Source: Agathobaculum sp. (lineage in GTDB: Bacteria; Bacillota; Clostridia; Oscillospirales; Butyricicoccaceae). Taken from it: 51,618 nt of DNA. The DNA lies in NCBI RefSeq assembly GCF_022775115.1, contig NZ_JALFLA010000010.1, positions 1 to 51,618 on the forward strand, in the 5' to 3' direction. This document shows, piece by piece, positions 25,681 to 33,249 of the stretch. The position numbers were made by a program, and so were the translations under genes. Under the pieces are notes generated by a model. It saw only the letters and a list, made by a program, of their open reading frames with translations, was not told where the DNA came from and made no database searches. The number at the start of each line of letters is the position of its first letter. Within the stretch, counting starts at the first letter, position 1.

Positions 25681-26484
25681 TTATCCATCCGTGAAATATG
25701 TTAAGGCTTCTTCCAATGCGCGGACGGTTTTTATCTTTACATATTCATTACTGTAATCTTCATCTAATTCCCGGCTTAATGGCCCTTGATACAATTTTTC
25801 AGCCCGTTTCAATCCTTGCGAACAGTAGTATAAGTGGTCGTTCAAATCAATTCTTGTGTCGTTCAAATCTTTTGTTATATACTTCGTTATATATTTGGAT
25901 ACGGCTTCGCCGTTTCTTATTTTCGAGATTGTGATATAGCCAAACGCCTTTTCATATGCTGGCCAGTGATATATTTGATTTCCTCGTTTTAGTTCAATTA
26001 GTATTTGTATGGGTAATTTTTCTTCTTCTCTAAATGCCTCTAAATGCGCTTGTGGCAGGCCCATCATTAGCCCATGCATATGCCACGATATTTTATCGTT
26101 GTGTAATTCTGGTATCAAAAGATATTTTATAGCGGTCTGGTTCAATCTATTGTAGTTTTTCAAAAATGCGGATAGTTTCTTTTTATAACTTTTCAGGTCT
26201 TTTCTATCGTGAAATTCTGGATTTAAAGTCAGTGTAACAAACCATTCCCACGGATTACACAGCGCCAATTCGAAAATAGCCGCTCTCGTCCGGCTCAGGC
26301 TCTCAGAAAGTTTTCGCTTGTTCCCCGCCGTATTCTTTCGGCGTCGCTCTCCGTCTACTGCCTCATATCCTGCTCGGCGCAAGGTCTTGTGCAGAGTAAT
26401 TTTGAAGTAGTCCGGTCGGTACTGCTCCAATACTGCTATGTCCCGCTCATAGACCTCGTTCCCGTTCACATACAGCCCATTCAA
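25681..26484 (-). CDS. HUH endonuclease Rep (rolling-circle replication / G2P-like)
   Basis: The 267-residue protein has the three motifs of rolling-circle initiators: FVTLTLNPEF at about 82-91, the metal-binding H135-M-H137 (WHMHGL) and Y198-I-T-K201-Y202 (SKYITKYITK). It would nick one strand at the element's origin and stay linked to the 5' end through a tyrosine. Such proteins act in phage-type replication and as relaxases in small mobilizable elements. The start is TTG 26484 behind AGAGGTGA. It lies between the recombinase and the FtsK-like ATPase, next to three inverted repeats that may be its target. Confidence 0.88.
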   Translation of the reverse strand: MNGLYVNGNEVYERDIAVLEQYRPDYFKITLHKTLRRAGYEAVDGERRRKNTAGNKRKLSESLSRTRAAIFELALCNPWEWFVTLTLNPEFHDRKDLKSYKKKLSAFLKNYNRLNQTAIKYLLIPELHNDKISWHMHGLMMGLPQAHLEAFREEEKLPIQILIELKRGNQIYHWPAYEKAFGYITISKIRNGEAVSKYITKYITKDLNDTRIDLNDHLYYCSQGLKRAEKLYQGPLSRELDEDYSNEYVKIKTVRALEEALTYFTDG

Positions 26485-26504
26485 TAGGCATCACCTCTCG
26501 ATAT

Positions 26505-26630
26505 TTGAATTTCCTAGAAATTCAAGCGTCGTTTTTGTAGCCAAATATGTTATTTAGTCAAGTATCCCGCCGCCAGAGGCGGCGGGACGCAAGGGGGCGG
26601 TTTCCGCTCCGCTGCACCGTCCCCCTTGCG
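26505..26630. other. Candidate replication/transfer origin: three consecutive inverted repeats
   Basis: Three stems are packed into the 150-base gap between the Rep and FtsK genes: TTGAATTTC/GAAATTCAA at 26505-26525, CCCGCCGCC/GGCGGCGGG at 26566-26586, and CGCAAGGGGG/CCCCCTTGCG at 26588-26630. All are perfect. The last could also terminate FtsK transcription. The position beside an HUH gene and the density of structure fit a nick site; no cleavage sequence can be named. Confidence 0.5.
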
Positions 26631-26634
26631 CCTC

Positions 26635-27774
26635 TTATTCCTCCGGGCCGGGCTTTTGAGCAGGCGGCATATAATACACCTGGGTTTCTTCATCCCCTAC
26701 GATGAAACGGCCTTTGATTTCAGTCGGTAGCTGTGTAGCCCGGTCATTGTCCAGGACAATCCGGGAGGCCGACGGATCAGAAAAATAACCGCAGGCACGC
26801 CATAGCAGGTTATTCTTGATTTGCCCATCAAGCACGTCAGCAGACGGGCGGATAATGTTCATGAGGATATGTATCCCTGCCGCTCTCGTTGTCCGGGCCA
26901 ATGTACGGAGATCGTGGTCTATCTCGGAATACATTTCCTTTTCGGCTTTGTCTTTGGGCTTTACGTCCAGCAGTTCCGCCGCCTCGTCTATCACGACCAG
27001 CCACGGGACAAAGTGCCCCTGGCCGCTCTCGTTGTACTCGTCAATATTTGCTACCCCGGCTTTTTTGAATATCTCCAATCTGCCTTTGGCTTCAACGGTG
27101 AGCGCCATTAACAAATCACGAGCCTTCTTCGGGTCACTGATGAGAATAGTTCCATATCCTTTTTCTAAATCACGGTACTTCTCGGCGGCTTCTCGTTCAA
27201 CATCTGTGAAGTCACCCCCGCCTTTGAAATCGAGGACATTTATATTCCAATATTTTTTAATAGCCTGATGGATGATACAACGGTGTATACCCGTCTTGCC
27301 GCTCCCGGTGGAACCGGCAATCAGACCGTGTGGCATCGTGGAAGCGTCCCAGATTATCGGCCCCTTATAACTCTCGCCAATGGCAAACTTGGCCCCGTCT
27401 GTGAGGTACTTATCATCCCACGGAATGAATTTGGGCAGATTCTTTTCAATGACAAATACAATAATCACAGTTATATCCTCCTTATCACGTTCGATAGAAT
27501 AAATTTCCTTCTTGAAAGAAACTTCCAACTGGCCTTGAATTTTCTTCCAATCATCCAGAGGAATGCCAGACCTGAAACGCAGTTCCTTAATATAAGGGGA
27601 TATTGCATGTTTCCCCAAATATTTCGGATACTTCCCATCTACCTTCCCTCGGAAGTCCATCCGCTCCCATAACTTGACGAACCGTTGCTTAGGCAGGGTA
27701 ATTAGGATTACAATGAGAGAGAACAGTAGTGAAAAAATTACGCATACTTTTATAACCAACACGCTATCTATCAT
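26635..27774 (-). CDS. FtsK/SpoIIIE-type DNA translocase, probable coupling protein
   Basis: The 379-residue protein begins with one membrane helix (about residues 5-28). Its ATPase core has Walker A GSTGSGKT at 154-161, preceded by MPHGLIA, and Walker B WLVVIDEAAELL with D263/E264. In Gram-positive elements of the Tn916 and ICEBs1 kind such ATPases hand the Rep-bound DNA strand to the mating channel. The length is short for a chromosomal FtsK and no C-terminal gamma domain is present. AAAGGAG precedes ATG 27774. Confidence 0.88.
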   Translation of the reverse strand: MIDSVLVIKVCVIFSLLFSLIVILITLPKQRFVKLWERMDFRGKVDGKYPKYLGKHAISPYIKELRFRSGIPLDDWKKIQGQLEVSFKKEIYSIERDKEDITVIIVFVIEKNLPKFIPWDDKYLTDGAKFAIGESYKGPIIWDASTMPHGLIAGSTGSGKTGIHRCIIHQAIKKYWNINVLDFKGGGDFTDVEREAAEKYRDLEKGYGTILISDPKKARDLLMALTVEAKGRLEIFKKAGVANIDEYNESGQGHFVPWLVVIDEAAELLDVKPKDKAEKEMYSEIDHDLRTLARTTRAAGIHILMNIIRPSADVLDGQIKNNLLWRACGYFSDPSASRIVLDNDRATQLPTEIKGRFIVGDEETQVYYMPPAQKPGPEE

Positions 27775-27794
27775 TCAGACCACTCCTTTTGTGG

Positions 27795-27824
27795 GGAGGC
27801 GGGAGGTAATGCCGTCCCGCCTCC
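27795..27824 (-). terminator. Hairpin between two element genes
   Basis: GGAGGCGGGA at 27795-27804 pairs perfectly with TCCCGCCTCC at 27815-27824 in the gap before the FtsK-like gene. It lacks a T-run and may modulate rather than end transcription. Confidence 0.4.
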
Positions 27825-27831
27825 TCCTGTA

Positions 27832-28203
27832 TTATTGCGGGGCTTTTGTGCTTACAGACGCGATGATGTTAAGTTGGTTTCGGTACTCTCCAAAAATGGA
27901 AACGTGTTCGACATCGCAAACAAACACTTCTGTTTCAAGGGGCGTCCATTTATCGAAGGCAGAGGGGGCAATGTTGCGGACTTTTATGGTTATCTGCTCG
28001 CCGAAGTTGTCCATATCGGACTTTAGATACTGTGTATTGTCCTCTAGAATCTGCGTGATTACTTTGCTTCCAAGCACATCTGTTTGGTCGGTTTTTTTAT
28101 CTGTTTTTGTCCACTGAACTGCTTTGACAAAGAAAAGACGCTTATCTTGCAGAAACTCATGGAGATCAAACTTGTTGAACTGGGATAATGATTTGAGTGC
28201 CAT
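27832..28203 (-). CDS. Small element protein, possibly DUF961-like
   Basis: The 123-residue soluble protein begins MALKSLSQFNKFDLHEFLQD and has a central FGEQITIKVRNIAP strand and a C-terminal beta-rich part (TEVFVCDVEHVSIFGEYRNQ). Its place just upstream of the FtsK-like gene matches the Orf22/Orf23 (DUF961) genes of Tn916-type elements, and the strand pattern is compatible, but the resemblance is weak. AAGGAGGAAA precedes ATG 28203. Confidence 0.7.
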   Translation of the reverse strand: MALKSLSQFNKFDLHEFLQDKRLFFVKAVQWTKTDKKTDQTDVLGSKVITQILEDNTQYLKSDMDNFGEQITIKVRNIAPSAFDKWTPLETEVFVCDVEHVSIFGEYRNQLNIIASVSTKAPQ

Positions 28204-28261
28204 CTTTTTTCCTCCTTGTAGGCGGGGTGGAGGACAGGGGAACCCTGCCCCCCACAATAGG

Positions 28262-28492
28262 TTACTTCTCAATAAAATAAGTGGGGTAGATTTGGCTTAA
28301 GTCCAATCCAATGGTCTTTGGCACACCATTTTCAAAATGGATAGACAAGCACCCTAAATCCACATCTGGAACAGTGATTTCAAACACCGTTAACGGGCCA
28401 TCATCTGCCCATGTGGTGTCATCGGCGTATATCGCCAAATACCCAGGGTCCCAGGGGATAAACCGCAGTGTAGCGTTTTGTGAGTTGTCCAT
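28262..28492 (-). CDS. Uncharacterised 76-residue element protein
   Basis: The acidic protein begins MDNSQNATLRFIPWDPGYLA and contains DDGPLTVFEITVPDVDLGCL, which looks like a short beta-sheet. ATG 28492 follows AAGGAG. I do not recognise a family. Its position in a run of same-strand genes with clear ribosome sites makes it a real gene of the transfer/replication module. Confidence 0.6.
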   Translation of the reverse strand: MDNSQNATLRFIPWDPGYLAIYADDTTWADDGPLTVFEITVPDVDLGCLSIHFENGVPKTIGLDLSQIYPTYFIEK

Positions 28493-28559
28493 TTCAAATA
28501 CTCCTTTCACCGCTTGACGGCATTATAATGAGAACTACTAATACTCCGTAGCTCTAACT

Positions 28560-28599
28560 AAAAGGGCATTCATAAGGTGCGGCCTTATTACTTGCCCTT
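28560..28599 (-). terminator. Terminator between element genes (minus strand)
   Basis: On the minus strand AAGGGCA pairs with TGCCCTT, with an inner ATAAGG/CCTTAT stem, and TTTTAG follows. It lies just after the gene that ends at 28605. Confidence 0.6.
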
Positions 28600-28604
28600 A
28601 AAGT

Positions 28605-28961
28605 TCAAGAATGCTTTCTGTATCGGCTTACGTTAGAGGATGATCTGCCGACCATACTTATATTTCCGTATTCACCACTGGTTACTTTTTTATTGAACAG
28701 GCGTGCAACTGATAACTTCTCAGAACGGTTCAATGTAGACCATTTTTCCTGTCCCATAATAACCGCTACATCAAAATCTATGCCCGCTGGAAATACTTTG
28801 AGTTTTTCTGAAAATTCTTCCCATATTTCTTCGAAATCTGTTTTTTGGGGGAGTACCTTGCTTACCACATATTGCGATATACTCATACCGCTGGCTTTGA
28901 CTTCTTGCTGAAATACCTCGTATTGTTCATCTGTCAACACGAATTGAATACGATGCCCCAT
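28605..28961 (-). CDS. Small DNA-binding-like protein: RHH-type N-terminus with DUF1413-like tail
   Basis: The 118-residue protein starts MGHRIQFVLTDEQYEVFQQE and continues SGMSISQYVV, the strand-helix-helix pattern of MobC/ribbon-helix-helix proteins that bind transfer origins. The second half (IMGQEKWSTLNRSEKLSVAR, then LFNKKV) resembles DUF1413, as I recall it. A relaxosome accessory or repressor role is plausible. It is the first gene after a good minus-strand promoter. Confidence 0.65.
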   Translation of the reverse strand: MGHRIQFVLTDEQYEVFQQEVKASGMSISQYVVSKVLPQKTDFEEIWEEFSEKLKVFPAGIDFDVAVIMGQEKWSTLNRSEKLSVARLFNKKVTSGEYGNISMVGRSSSNVSRYRKHS

Positions 28962-29014
28962 AATTCCATCATCTCCTTTGCATCACCTTTGTGAGGCTTT
29001 CTATTGATATACAC

Positions 29015-29043
29015 AGTATACTCCGGAGCTACACTCACGTCAA
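29015..29043 (-). promoter_or_regulatory. Promoter of the element's replication/transfer module
   Basis: On the minus strand TTGACG (29043-29038) and TATACT (29020-29015) have a 17-base spacer. The first downstream start is at 28961. Confidence 0.7.
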
Positions 29044-29130
29044 TAGTATTTTGATATTTCACTTTATTTTGTTCAATTTATACATATTAGCCGCCATATC
29101 TTGATATATTTTGACAGTGATATGATAGTG

Positions 29131-29164
29131 AAAGCCTCCTGCCTATTCACAAGCAGGAGGCTTT
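29131..29164 (-). terminator. Terminator-like hairpin after the RCC1/SLH gene
   Basis: AAAGCCTCCTGC at 29131-29142 and GCAGGAGGCTTT at 29153-29164 form a perfect 12-base-pair stem. It lies seven bases past the minus-strand stop codon. Confidence 0.75.
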
Positions 29165-29170
29165 GCTAGT

Positions 29171-30922
29171 CTATTCGGCAAAAGCCCGATATAGGAAAGT
29201 TACAATCTGAGCGCGGGTACAGGTTTCGAGGGGGGAAAATGTGGTCTGGCTTGTGCCGCTGGTGATACCCTCTTTCACGGCCCACGCCACAGCTTCAGCA
29301 TACTCCGCATTGGCGAAAACGTCAGAGAAGTTTGCCAGAGAAGCGTCTGGGCTTCCCGCCAGCTTCCACAGATAGGTCACAGTGGCGGCGCGGGTGGCGG
29401 GTTCGTCAGCGTTGAAATTGTCCGTCAGCCCGTTTTCCAATGCCCAATTGGCCGCATTAGAAAAATACTGACCAGAAGGTACAGATTCATCACTTCCCAT
29501 AGGAGCAGGGGAGCCATTTGCACGCCACAAGAATGTTAAAATCTGTGCCGTGGTACAGGTGGTATCAGGGGAAAACGAGGCCGCGCTGGTGCCGCTGGTG
29601 ATACCCTCATTTACGGCCCACAAAACTGCATCTGCAAAGTAGTCGGTTTCCAACACATCATCAAAACCACCAACCTTTCCCACAATCGTAGCGGGGGTGG
29701 ACAGTTTGGTCGTTACGCCCGGAAGTTGGACAGGAACCGTCTGCACGGGTATTCCATTCAATTGTGTAGCGTTACTTAACGTACTATAACCGTCTATCAT
29801 GCCACACACCCAAATAGAGCCGTCTTTTTTTACAATTACAGTATTATTGTAGCCACAAACAACGAACGATACATTATCTGTAATAAAATCCGGCTCCAAT
29901 TGCAGAGGAGTACCATCGTTAAAATGATGTGTCGCATTATGATTGTTCCCCAACTCGCCACTTGTATTATCTCCCCATGCCCAAAGAGAACCATCCGCAG
30001 TTACAGCAGCCACATATCCACTGCCTCCCGAAGCCGAAACCACATTGTCCATCACCTTGCGCGGCTCCGTAGAATATCGAAATGTACCAGCATAGCCATC
30101 TAGCAACTGTCCATGGGAATTTTGTCCCCATATCCATAATGAACCATCTGTTTTAATCGCCAGAATATTTGTAGGAGTACAATTAACAGAGAGAACATCT
30201 TCCATGACCTTAATAGGGACGGTTTGGTAATAGTAATAATGATCTGAGCCAGCATAATAGGATGTTCCGCGGCTATTGCAAGCCTCGCCCTCAATGGTCA
30301 ACATCCCACCACCAGCATTACCGCAAAGCCAGAGCGAACCATCCGTTTTAATCACGGCAGTTACAATATTGTTGCAACTAACAGCGGCAACATCCTCCAT
30401 TACTTTAACAGGGGTTTTAGAACTTTCCGTAGTTCCGTTGCCAAATTGTCCATTACTATTATCCCCCCACATCCAAAGGGAACCGTCCGTTTTGATTGCG
30501 GCGATACGATTGATTCCATCAGCAGTGGCAAAGACTACGTTATCCATCACTTTTCGAGGCGTTAAAATTGATTCAACTTGGGGTGTGTTGATGGTCGTTA
30601 TATCTATTCCCCATGTCCACAAGGAACCATCTGTTTTAACAGCAAGTACAATACTATCACGGCATTGTACTGTATTTACATTGTCCATTACTTTTACAAA
30701 TTCAGTGATACTGTCCGTAGTTCCTCCGGTTCCTAATTTTCCAGAACCATTACTGCCACGCATCCACAAAGAACCGTTTGTGTCGATTACTCCAATATGG
30801 TTACCACCCGCACTGACAGTTACACCCTGCCCTACCTTACTTGTTTCGTATGCGGCGGCTTGACCTGTCAAGCCCAAACACAAAGACAGTACTAGTACAA
30901 AAGATAAGATGTATTTTCTCAT
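29171..30922 (-). CDS. Secreted RCC1-repeat protein with three SLH domains, probable element cargo
   Basis: The 583-residue protein has a signal peptide (residues 1 to about 24, ending GQAAAYE). About seven RCC1-type repeats follow, each around KTDGSLWMWGDNSNGQ, predicting a beta-propeller. From about residue 420 come three S-layer-homology units (FADAVLWAVNEGITSG, FSNAANWALENGLTD, YAEAVAWAVKEGITSG with CTRAQIVTFLYRA), which anchor proteins to cell-wall polymers. GGAGGG precedes ATG 30922. The function is not known; an adhesin or receptor-like surface protein is the simplest guess. It is not needed for mobility. Confidence 0.88.
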   Translation of the reverse strand: MRKYILSFVLVLSLCLGLTGQAAAYETSKVGQGVTVSAGGNHIGVIDTNGSLWMRGSNGSGKLGTGGTTDSITEFVKVMDNVNTVQCRDSIVLAVKTDGSLWTWGIDITTINTPQVESILTPRKVMDNVVFATADGINRIAAIKTDGSLWMWGDNSNGQFGNGTTESSKTPVKVMEDVAAVSCNNIVTAVIKTDGSLWLCGNAGGGMLTIEGEACNSRGTSYYAGSDHYYYYQTVPIKVMEDVLSVNCTPTNILAIKTDGSLWIWGQNSHGQLLDGYAGTFRYSTEPRKVMDNVVSASGGSGYVAAVTADGSLWAWGDNTSGELGNNHNATHHFNDGTPLQLEPDFITDNVSFVVCGYNNTVIVKKDGSIWVCGMIDGYSTLSNATQLNGIPVQTVPVQLPGVTTKLSTPATIVGKVGGFDDVLETDYFADAVLWAVNEGITSGTSAASFSPDTTCTTAQILTFLWRANGSPAPMGSDESVPSGQYFSNAANWALENGLTDNFNADEPATRAATVTYLWKLAGSPDASLANFSDVFANAEYAEAVAWAVKEGITSGTSQTTFSPLETCTRAQIVTFLYRAFAE

Positions 30923-31033
30923 AAAGTACCCTCCGTAATAAATAAATGGATTTTCTACATTTTAGCATGAACCTAAAAAAATAACAAGCAATTTATCTGC
31001 CAATAGCACACATACTTTGCTGACACTGGCGGG

Positions 31034-31271
31034 TATAATTTTTACGGTGATTACTTAGATGGGACGTTCCGGTTTTGACAATGAAATATTTTTCGATACG
31101 ATACGGAAAAATATTAAAAAATATCGGGCGCAACAGGGTTTGACTGCCGCCCAACTTTCAGAAAAGGCTGGGCTTGGACATGACTATTTGCGGCAAATCG
31201 AAAGTGAGAAAGACCGGCATCATGTTTCATTGGTGTCGCTTTATAAAATTTCAATGGCGTTAAGGCGTTAG
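31034..31271 (+). CDS. Small XRE-family repressor, 70 residues, with -10 box
   Basis: The coding part is 31059-31271 (ATG start); the span given also includes a TATAAT at 31034-31039 without a good -35. The protein is one Cro/C1-type helix-turn-helix (KNIKKYRAQQGLTAAQLSEK, then HDYLRQIESEKDR and SLVSLYKISMALRR). It is the only clear plus-strand gene of the element and reads away from the rest, as expected for an element repressor. The ribosome site is weak. Confidence 0.8.
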
Positions 31272-31310
31272 CATGGATGATTTGGTAACGCAACAAGATA
31301 ATCAATAACT

Positions 31311-31344
31311 GGCTGGTGATCTAAAAGACCACCAGCCTTTTTAT
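31311..31344 (+). terminator. Terminator after the small XRE gene
   Basis: GGCTGGTGATC at 31311-31321 pairs with GACCACCAGCC at 31327-31337 (one mismatch), followed by TTTTT. Confidence 0.85.
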
Positions 31345-31642
31345 TGTTGACAAGGCGGTGTGTGTAGGACGGAGCCGAGGAAGCCGCCGACGTGCGTACC
31401 TCTGGCGTAAAATGAAGGCGAGAGGAACGGCGGGAATAAGGTTTGGTACGGGCCATCGAAAATCCTTTGGATTTTCTGCGCCCTCTGATGCCCTGCGGGG
31501 CATAGGATTTTGAATGGTGTCGGGGCAGCTGGTGAATACGAAAAAGCAGGGGGCCGGGGGCCTCCTGCTTTTCATGTACTCGCTTCTTACTCCGGGCGGC
31601 TGTTAGTAAAGTGTATGTGGGGGGCTGTCCTTGTTTCCGTAT
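31345..31642. other. Non-coding right end of the element with inverted repeats
   Basis: No convincing gene is seen in these 298 bases; open frames on both strands lack ribosome sites and family matches. Two stems stand out: GAAAATCC/GGATTTTC at 31458-31476, and AAAAGCAGG/CCTGCTTTT at 31542-31572 with a GGGCC-rich inside, which could terminate transcription from both sides near attR. Confidence 0.5.
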
Positions 31643-31662
31643 CTTTAAGTATGGGAAAGCCC
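31643..31662. other. attR junction of the integrated element
   Basis: The element arm CTTTAA at 31643-31648 lies 12 bases from the crossover dinucleotide CC at 31661-31662. Host XRE coding sequence begins to the right. Confidence 0.8.
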
Positions 31663-31773
31663 AAGCTCCCATTTGCTCACCGCCTGACGGGATACTCCCA
31701 GTGTGATGGCCAGATCCTCCTGTGACAGTCCACCGGCCTTGCGTAGAGAGCTGATTTTTTCTCCGAGTGTCAT
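31661..31773 (-). pseudogene. N-terminal part of the XRE-family regulator split by the element
   Basis: A minus-strand ATG at 31773, behind AAGGAGGT, opens [18 protein letters not shown], then [20 protein letters not shown], the first four helices of a Cro/C1 DNA-binding domain. Past the junction the frame runs into element sequence and stops at 31645 after a four-residue foreign tail (42 residues in all). Joined to 23659-23087 it gives KWELG followed by AAMPDIDKVV, the normal continuation for this family. The stub may still be translated as a partial DNA-binding peptide. Confidence 0.88.
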
Positions 31774-31876
31774 ATTGACGTACCTCCTTGCTTGTTAAGG
31801 CCAGTTTAACGGAAAATGAAGCAGAATGCCACCAAGCGGGGCTGGAAATTACGCAACCGGCGGTTGCAAAAGCAAG

Positions 31877-31910
31877 GACCGGCGTGCTTTTGGGTAAAAA
31901 CACGCCGGTC
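31877..31910 (-). terminator. Terminator-like hairpin after the HAD-LUD gene
   Basis: GACCGGCGTG at 31877-31886 and CACGCCGGTC at 31901-31910 form a perfect 10-base-pair stem three bases beyond the stop. On the minus strand it is followed by CTTGCTTTTG. Confidence 0.7.
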
Positions 31911-31913
31911 AGA

Positions 31914-33155
31914 TCAAAAGCCGAGAGGCTCACCAATGAGCACGATCTCGCACTTGTCCATTCGGGAAGGGGGTGCCATGTGCACGACCAGCGCGCGGCA
32001 AATGCGCTCCGGACTGCGGCAGTCATGGCATTTGCCATCCACCGCGCATGGGGTTTTCCGGTGCAGGCGCTGCGCGTTGCGCGGCGCGGCGATGCTGCGC
32101 GCCCGCTCAATCGCGCTTTGCAGATCGGGGCACAGCTTGTTGATGCCGCAGATAAAGATGCAGCGCTTGGGGCCGAACAACGTACCGGCCACGCGGTTGC
32201 AGCTGCCGTCGATGTTGACGACCTCGCCGGTCTCGGACAGGCCGTTGGCCGAGCAGATGTAAATATCAGGGTCTTGCTTAAAGTCGCCGGGTGTGACCGA
32301 GTGGGAGTGCACCTCTGTGTCCTGCGCTGTAAGCGCTTCGTACAGACCCAGCTCCTTGGCGGTCTGGCTGCCGCCGAGGGTGACTACCTGACCGGCGCAG
32401 GCCTCGAGCAGATAAGCAAGCGCCTGCTCCTTATCGGCAAAATAGGTAAAGCCAAAGCCGTGCCCGGTGAACGCCTTACAGATCGCGTCTATGCTGAACA
32501 GGCCGCGTGCAAACAGCGGCAGCAGCTCGGCAGGCTGGCGGACGATGGCGGACGCACCCGCTTGGCGCAGCGTCTCGGCGGGGCGGAAGCCCCATGCCAC
32601 GCCGACGGCAGTCAGGCCGGCGCGGCGCGCGGTCTCCATATCGGTCGCACTGTCACCAATATAAAGGGTGGTGGATGGGTCGCCGCCGAGCGCGCGGAGC
32701 AGCGTGAGCGCGCTGGTCGGGTCAGGCTTGCGCGGCACATCAGGCTTTTCGCCGCAGGTCAGCTGCACCAGATCGCCGAAATAATGGCGGATCAGGCTCT
32801 TGGCCGCCAGATCGTACTTGTTGGACAGAACACCCACCGAAACGCCCGCCTTCTTCAGCTCTCGCAGCAGTGGAAGGATGCCGTCATACGGGTGGGTACG
32901 GTTCATCATGCGCTGCTCGTACGCCGTGCGGAAGTCATCCAGACACTCGTCGATCAGCGCTTCGGTGCGCTTATCCTCCGGCAGGCTGCGCTCGATCAGC
33001 TTGCGGATGCCGTTGCCGACGCGCTCGCACGTCTGCTCCTCGGTGGCGGCGGCAAAGCCGCGGCGCGTGAGGACGGCGTTGACGCTGTCGGTCAGATCAC
33101 CGAGTGTGTTGAGCAGCGTGCCGTCTAAATCAAAAATGGCTGTTGTAATCTTCAT
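31914..33155 (-). CDS. Fusion of a HAD phosphatase (phosphoglycolate-phosphatase type) with a LUD-domain protein
   Basis: One 413-residue frame joins two proteins normally encoded apart. Residues 1 to about 212 are a HAD-IA phosphatase (nucleophile D9 and acid D11 in FDLDGTLL, GVLSNKYD, a Lys in RKPDPT and GDSATDME). Residues from about 215 are a LUD domain (DUF162, lactate-utilisation type: GSQTAKELGL, ICSANGLSETGEVVNIDG, GPKRCIFICGINKL) with a Cys-rich end (CAVDGKCHDCRSPERIC). No internal stop or restart is visible. The combined reaction is not known; two-carbon or three-carbon acid metabolism is a guess. Confidence 0.88.
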   Translation of the reverse strand: MKITTAIFDLDGTLLNTLGDLTDSVNAVLTRRGFAAATEEQTCERVGNGIRKLIERSLPEDKRTEALIDECLDDFRTAYEQRMMNRTHPYDGILPLLRELKKAGVSVGVLSNKYDLAAKSLIRHYFGDLVQLTCGEKPDVPRKPDPTSALTLLRALGGDPSTTLYIGDSATDMETARRAGLTAVGVAWGFRPAETLRQAGASAIVRQPAELLPLFARGLFSIDAICKAFTGHGFGFTYFADKEQALAYLLEACAGQVVTLGGSQTAKELGLYEALTAQDTEVHSHSVTPGDFKQDPDIYICSANGLSETGEVVNIDGSCNRVAGTLFGPKRCIFICGINKLCPDLQSAIERARSIAAPRNAQRLHRKTPCAVDGKCHDCRSPERICRALVVHMAPPSRMDKCEIVLIGEPLGF

Positions 33156-33249
33156 GCTATCCTCATCCTTTGTGTTGATGGGTCAAACGGCCAAAGGCCG
33201 CTGTTTTGGATATATTTTGCAGACATGGCGCACAGTTTGCGCGGCAGAC

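Larger units (their letters stand above)
23660..31662. mobile_element. 8.0-kb serine-recombinase integrative and mobilizable element
   Basis: The element sits inside an XRE regulator gene, which is restored in frame when the interval between the two CC dinucleotides (23658-23659 and 31661-31662) is removed; the unit length is 8003 bases. Its genes are a large serine recombinase, a small TnpW-like peptide, an HUH Rep, an FtsK-like ATPase, three small proteins, an RCC1/SLH surface protein and a small XRE repressor. There is no VirB4, VirB6 or other mating-pore gene, so transfer would need a helper conjugative element. GC content is visibly below that of the flanks. Confidence 0.88.

Noticed and set aside
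26588-26630. CGCAAGGGGG stem as a plain terminator only
   Set aside because: It may end FtsK transcription, but it is one of three adjacent perfect stems next to an HUH gene, so a pure terminator reading leaves the other two unexplained; kept as candidate origin with modest confidence.
31268-31575. Minus-strand frames at the right end of the element (for example an 84-residue Arg/Pro-rich one)
   Set aside because: No ribosome site, composition like random GC-rich frame, and overlap with two hairpins and the XRE terminator.
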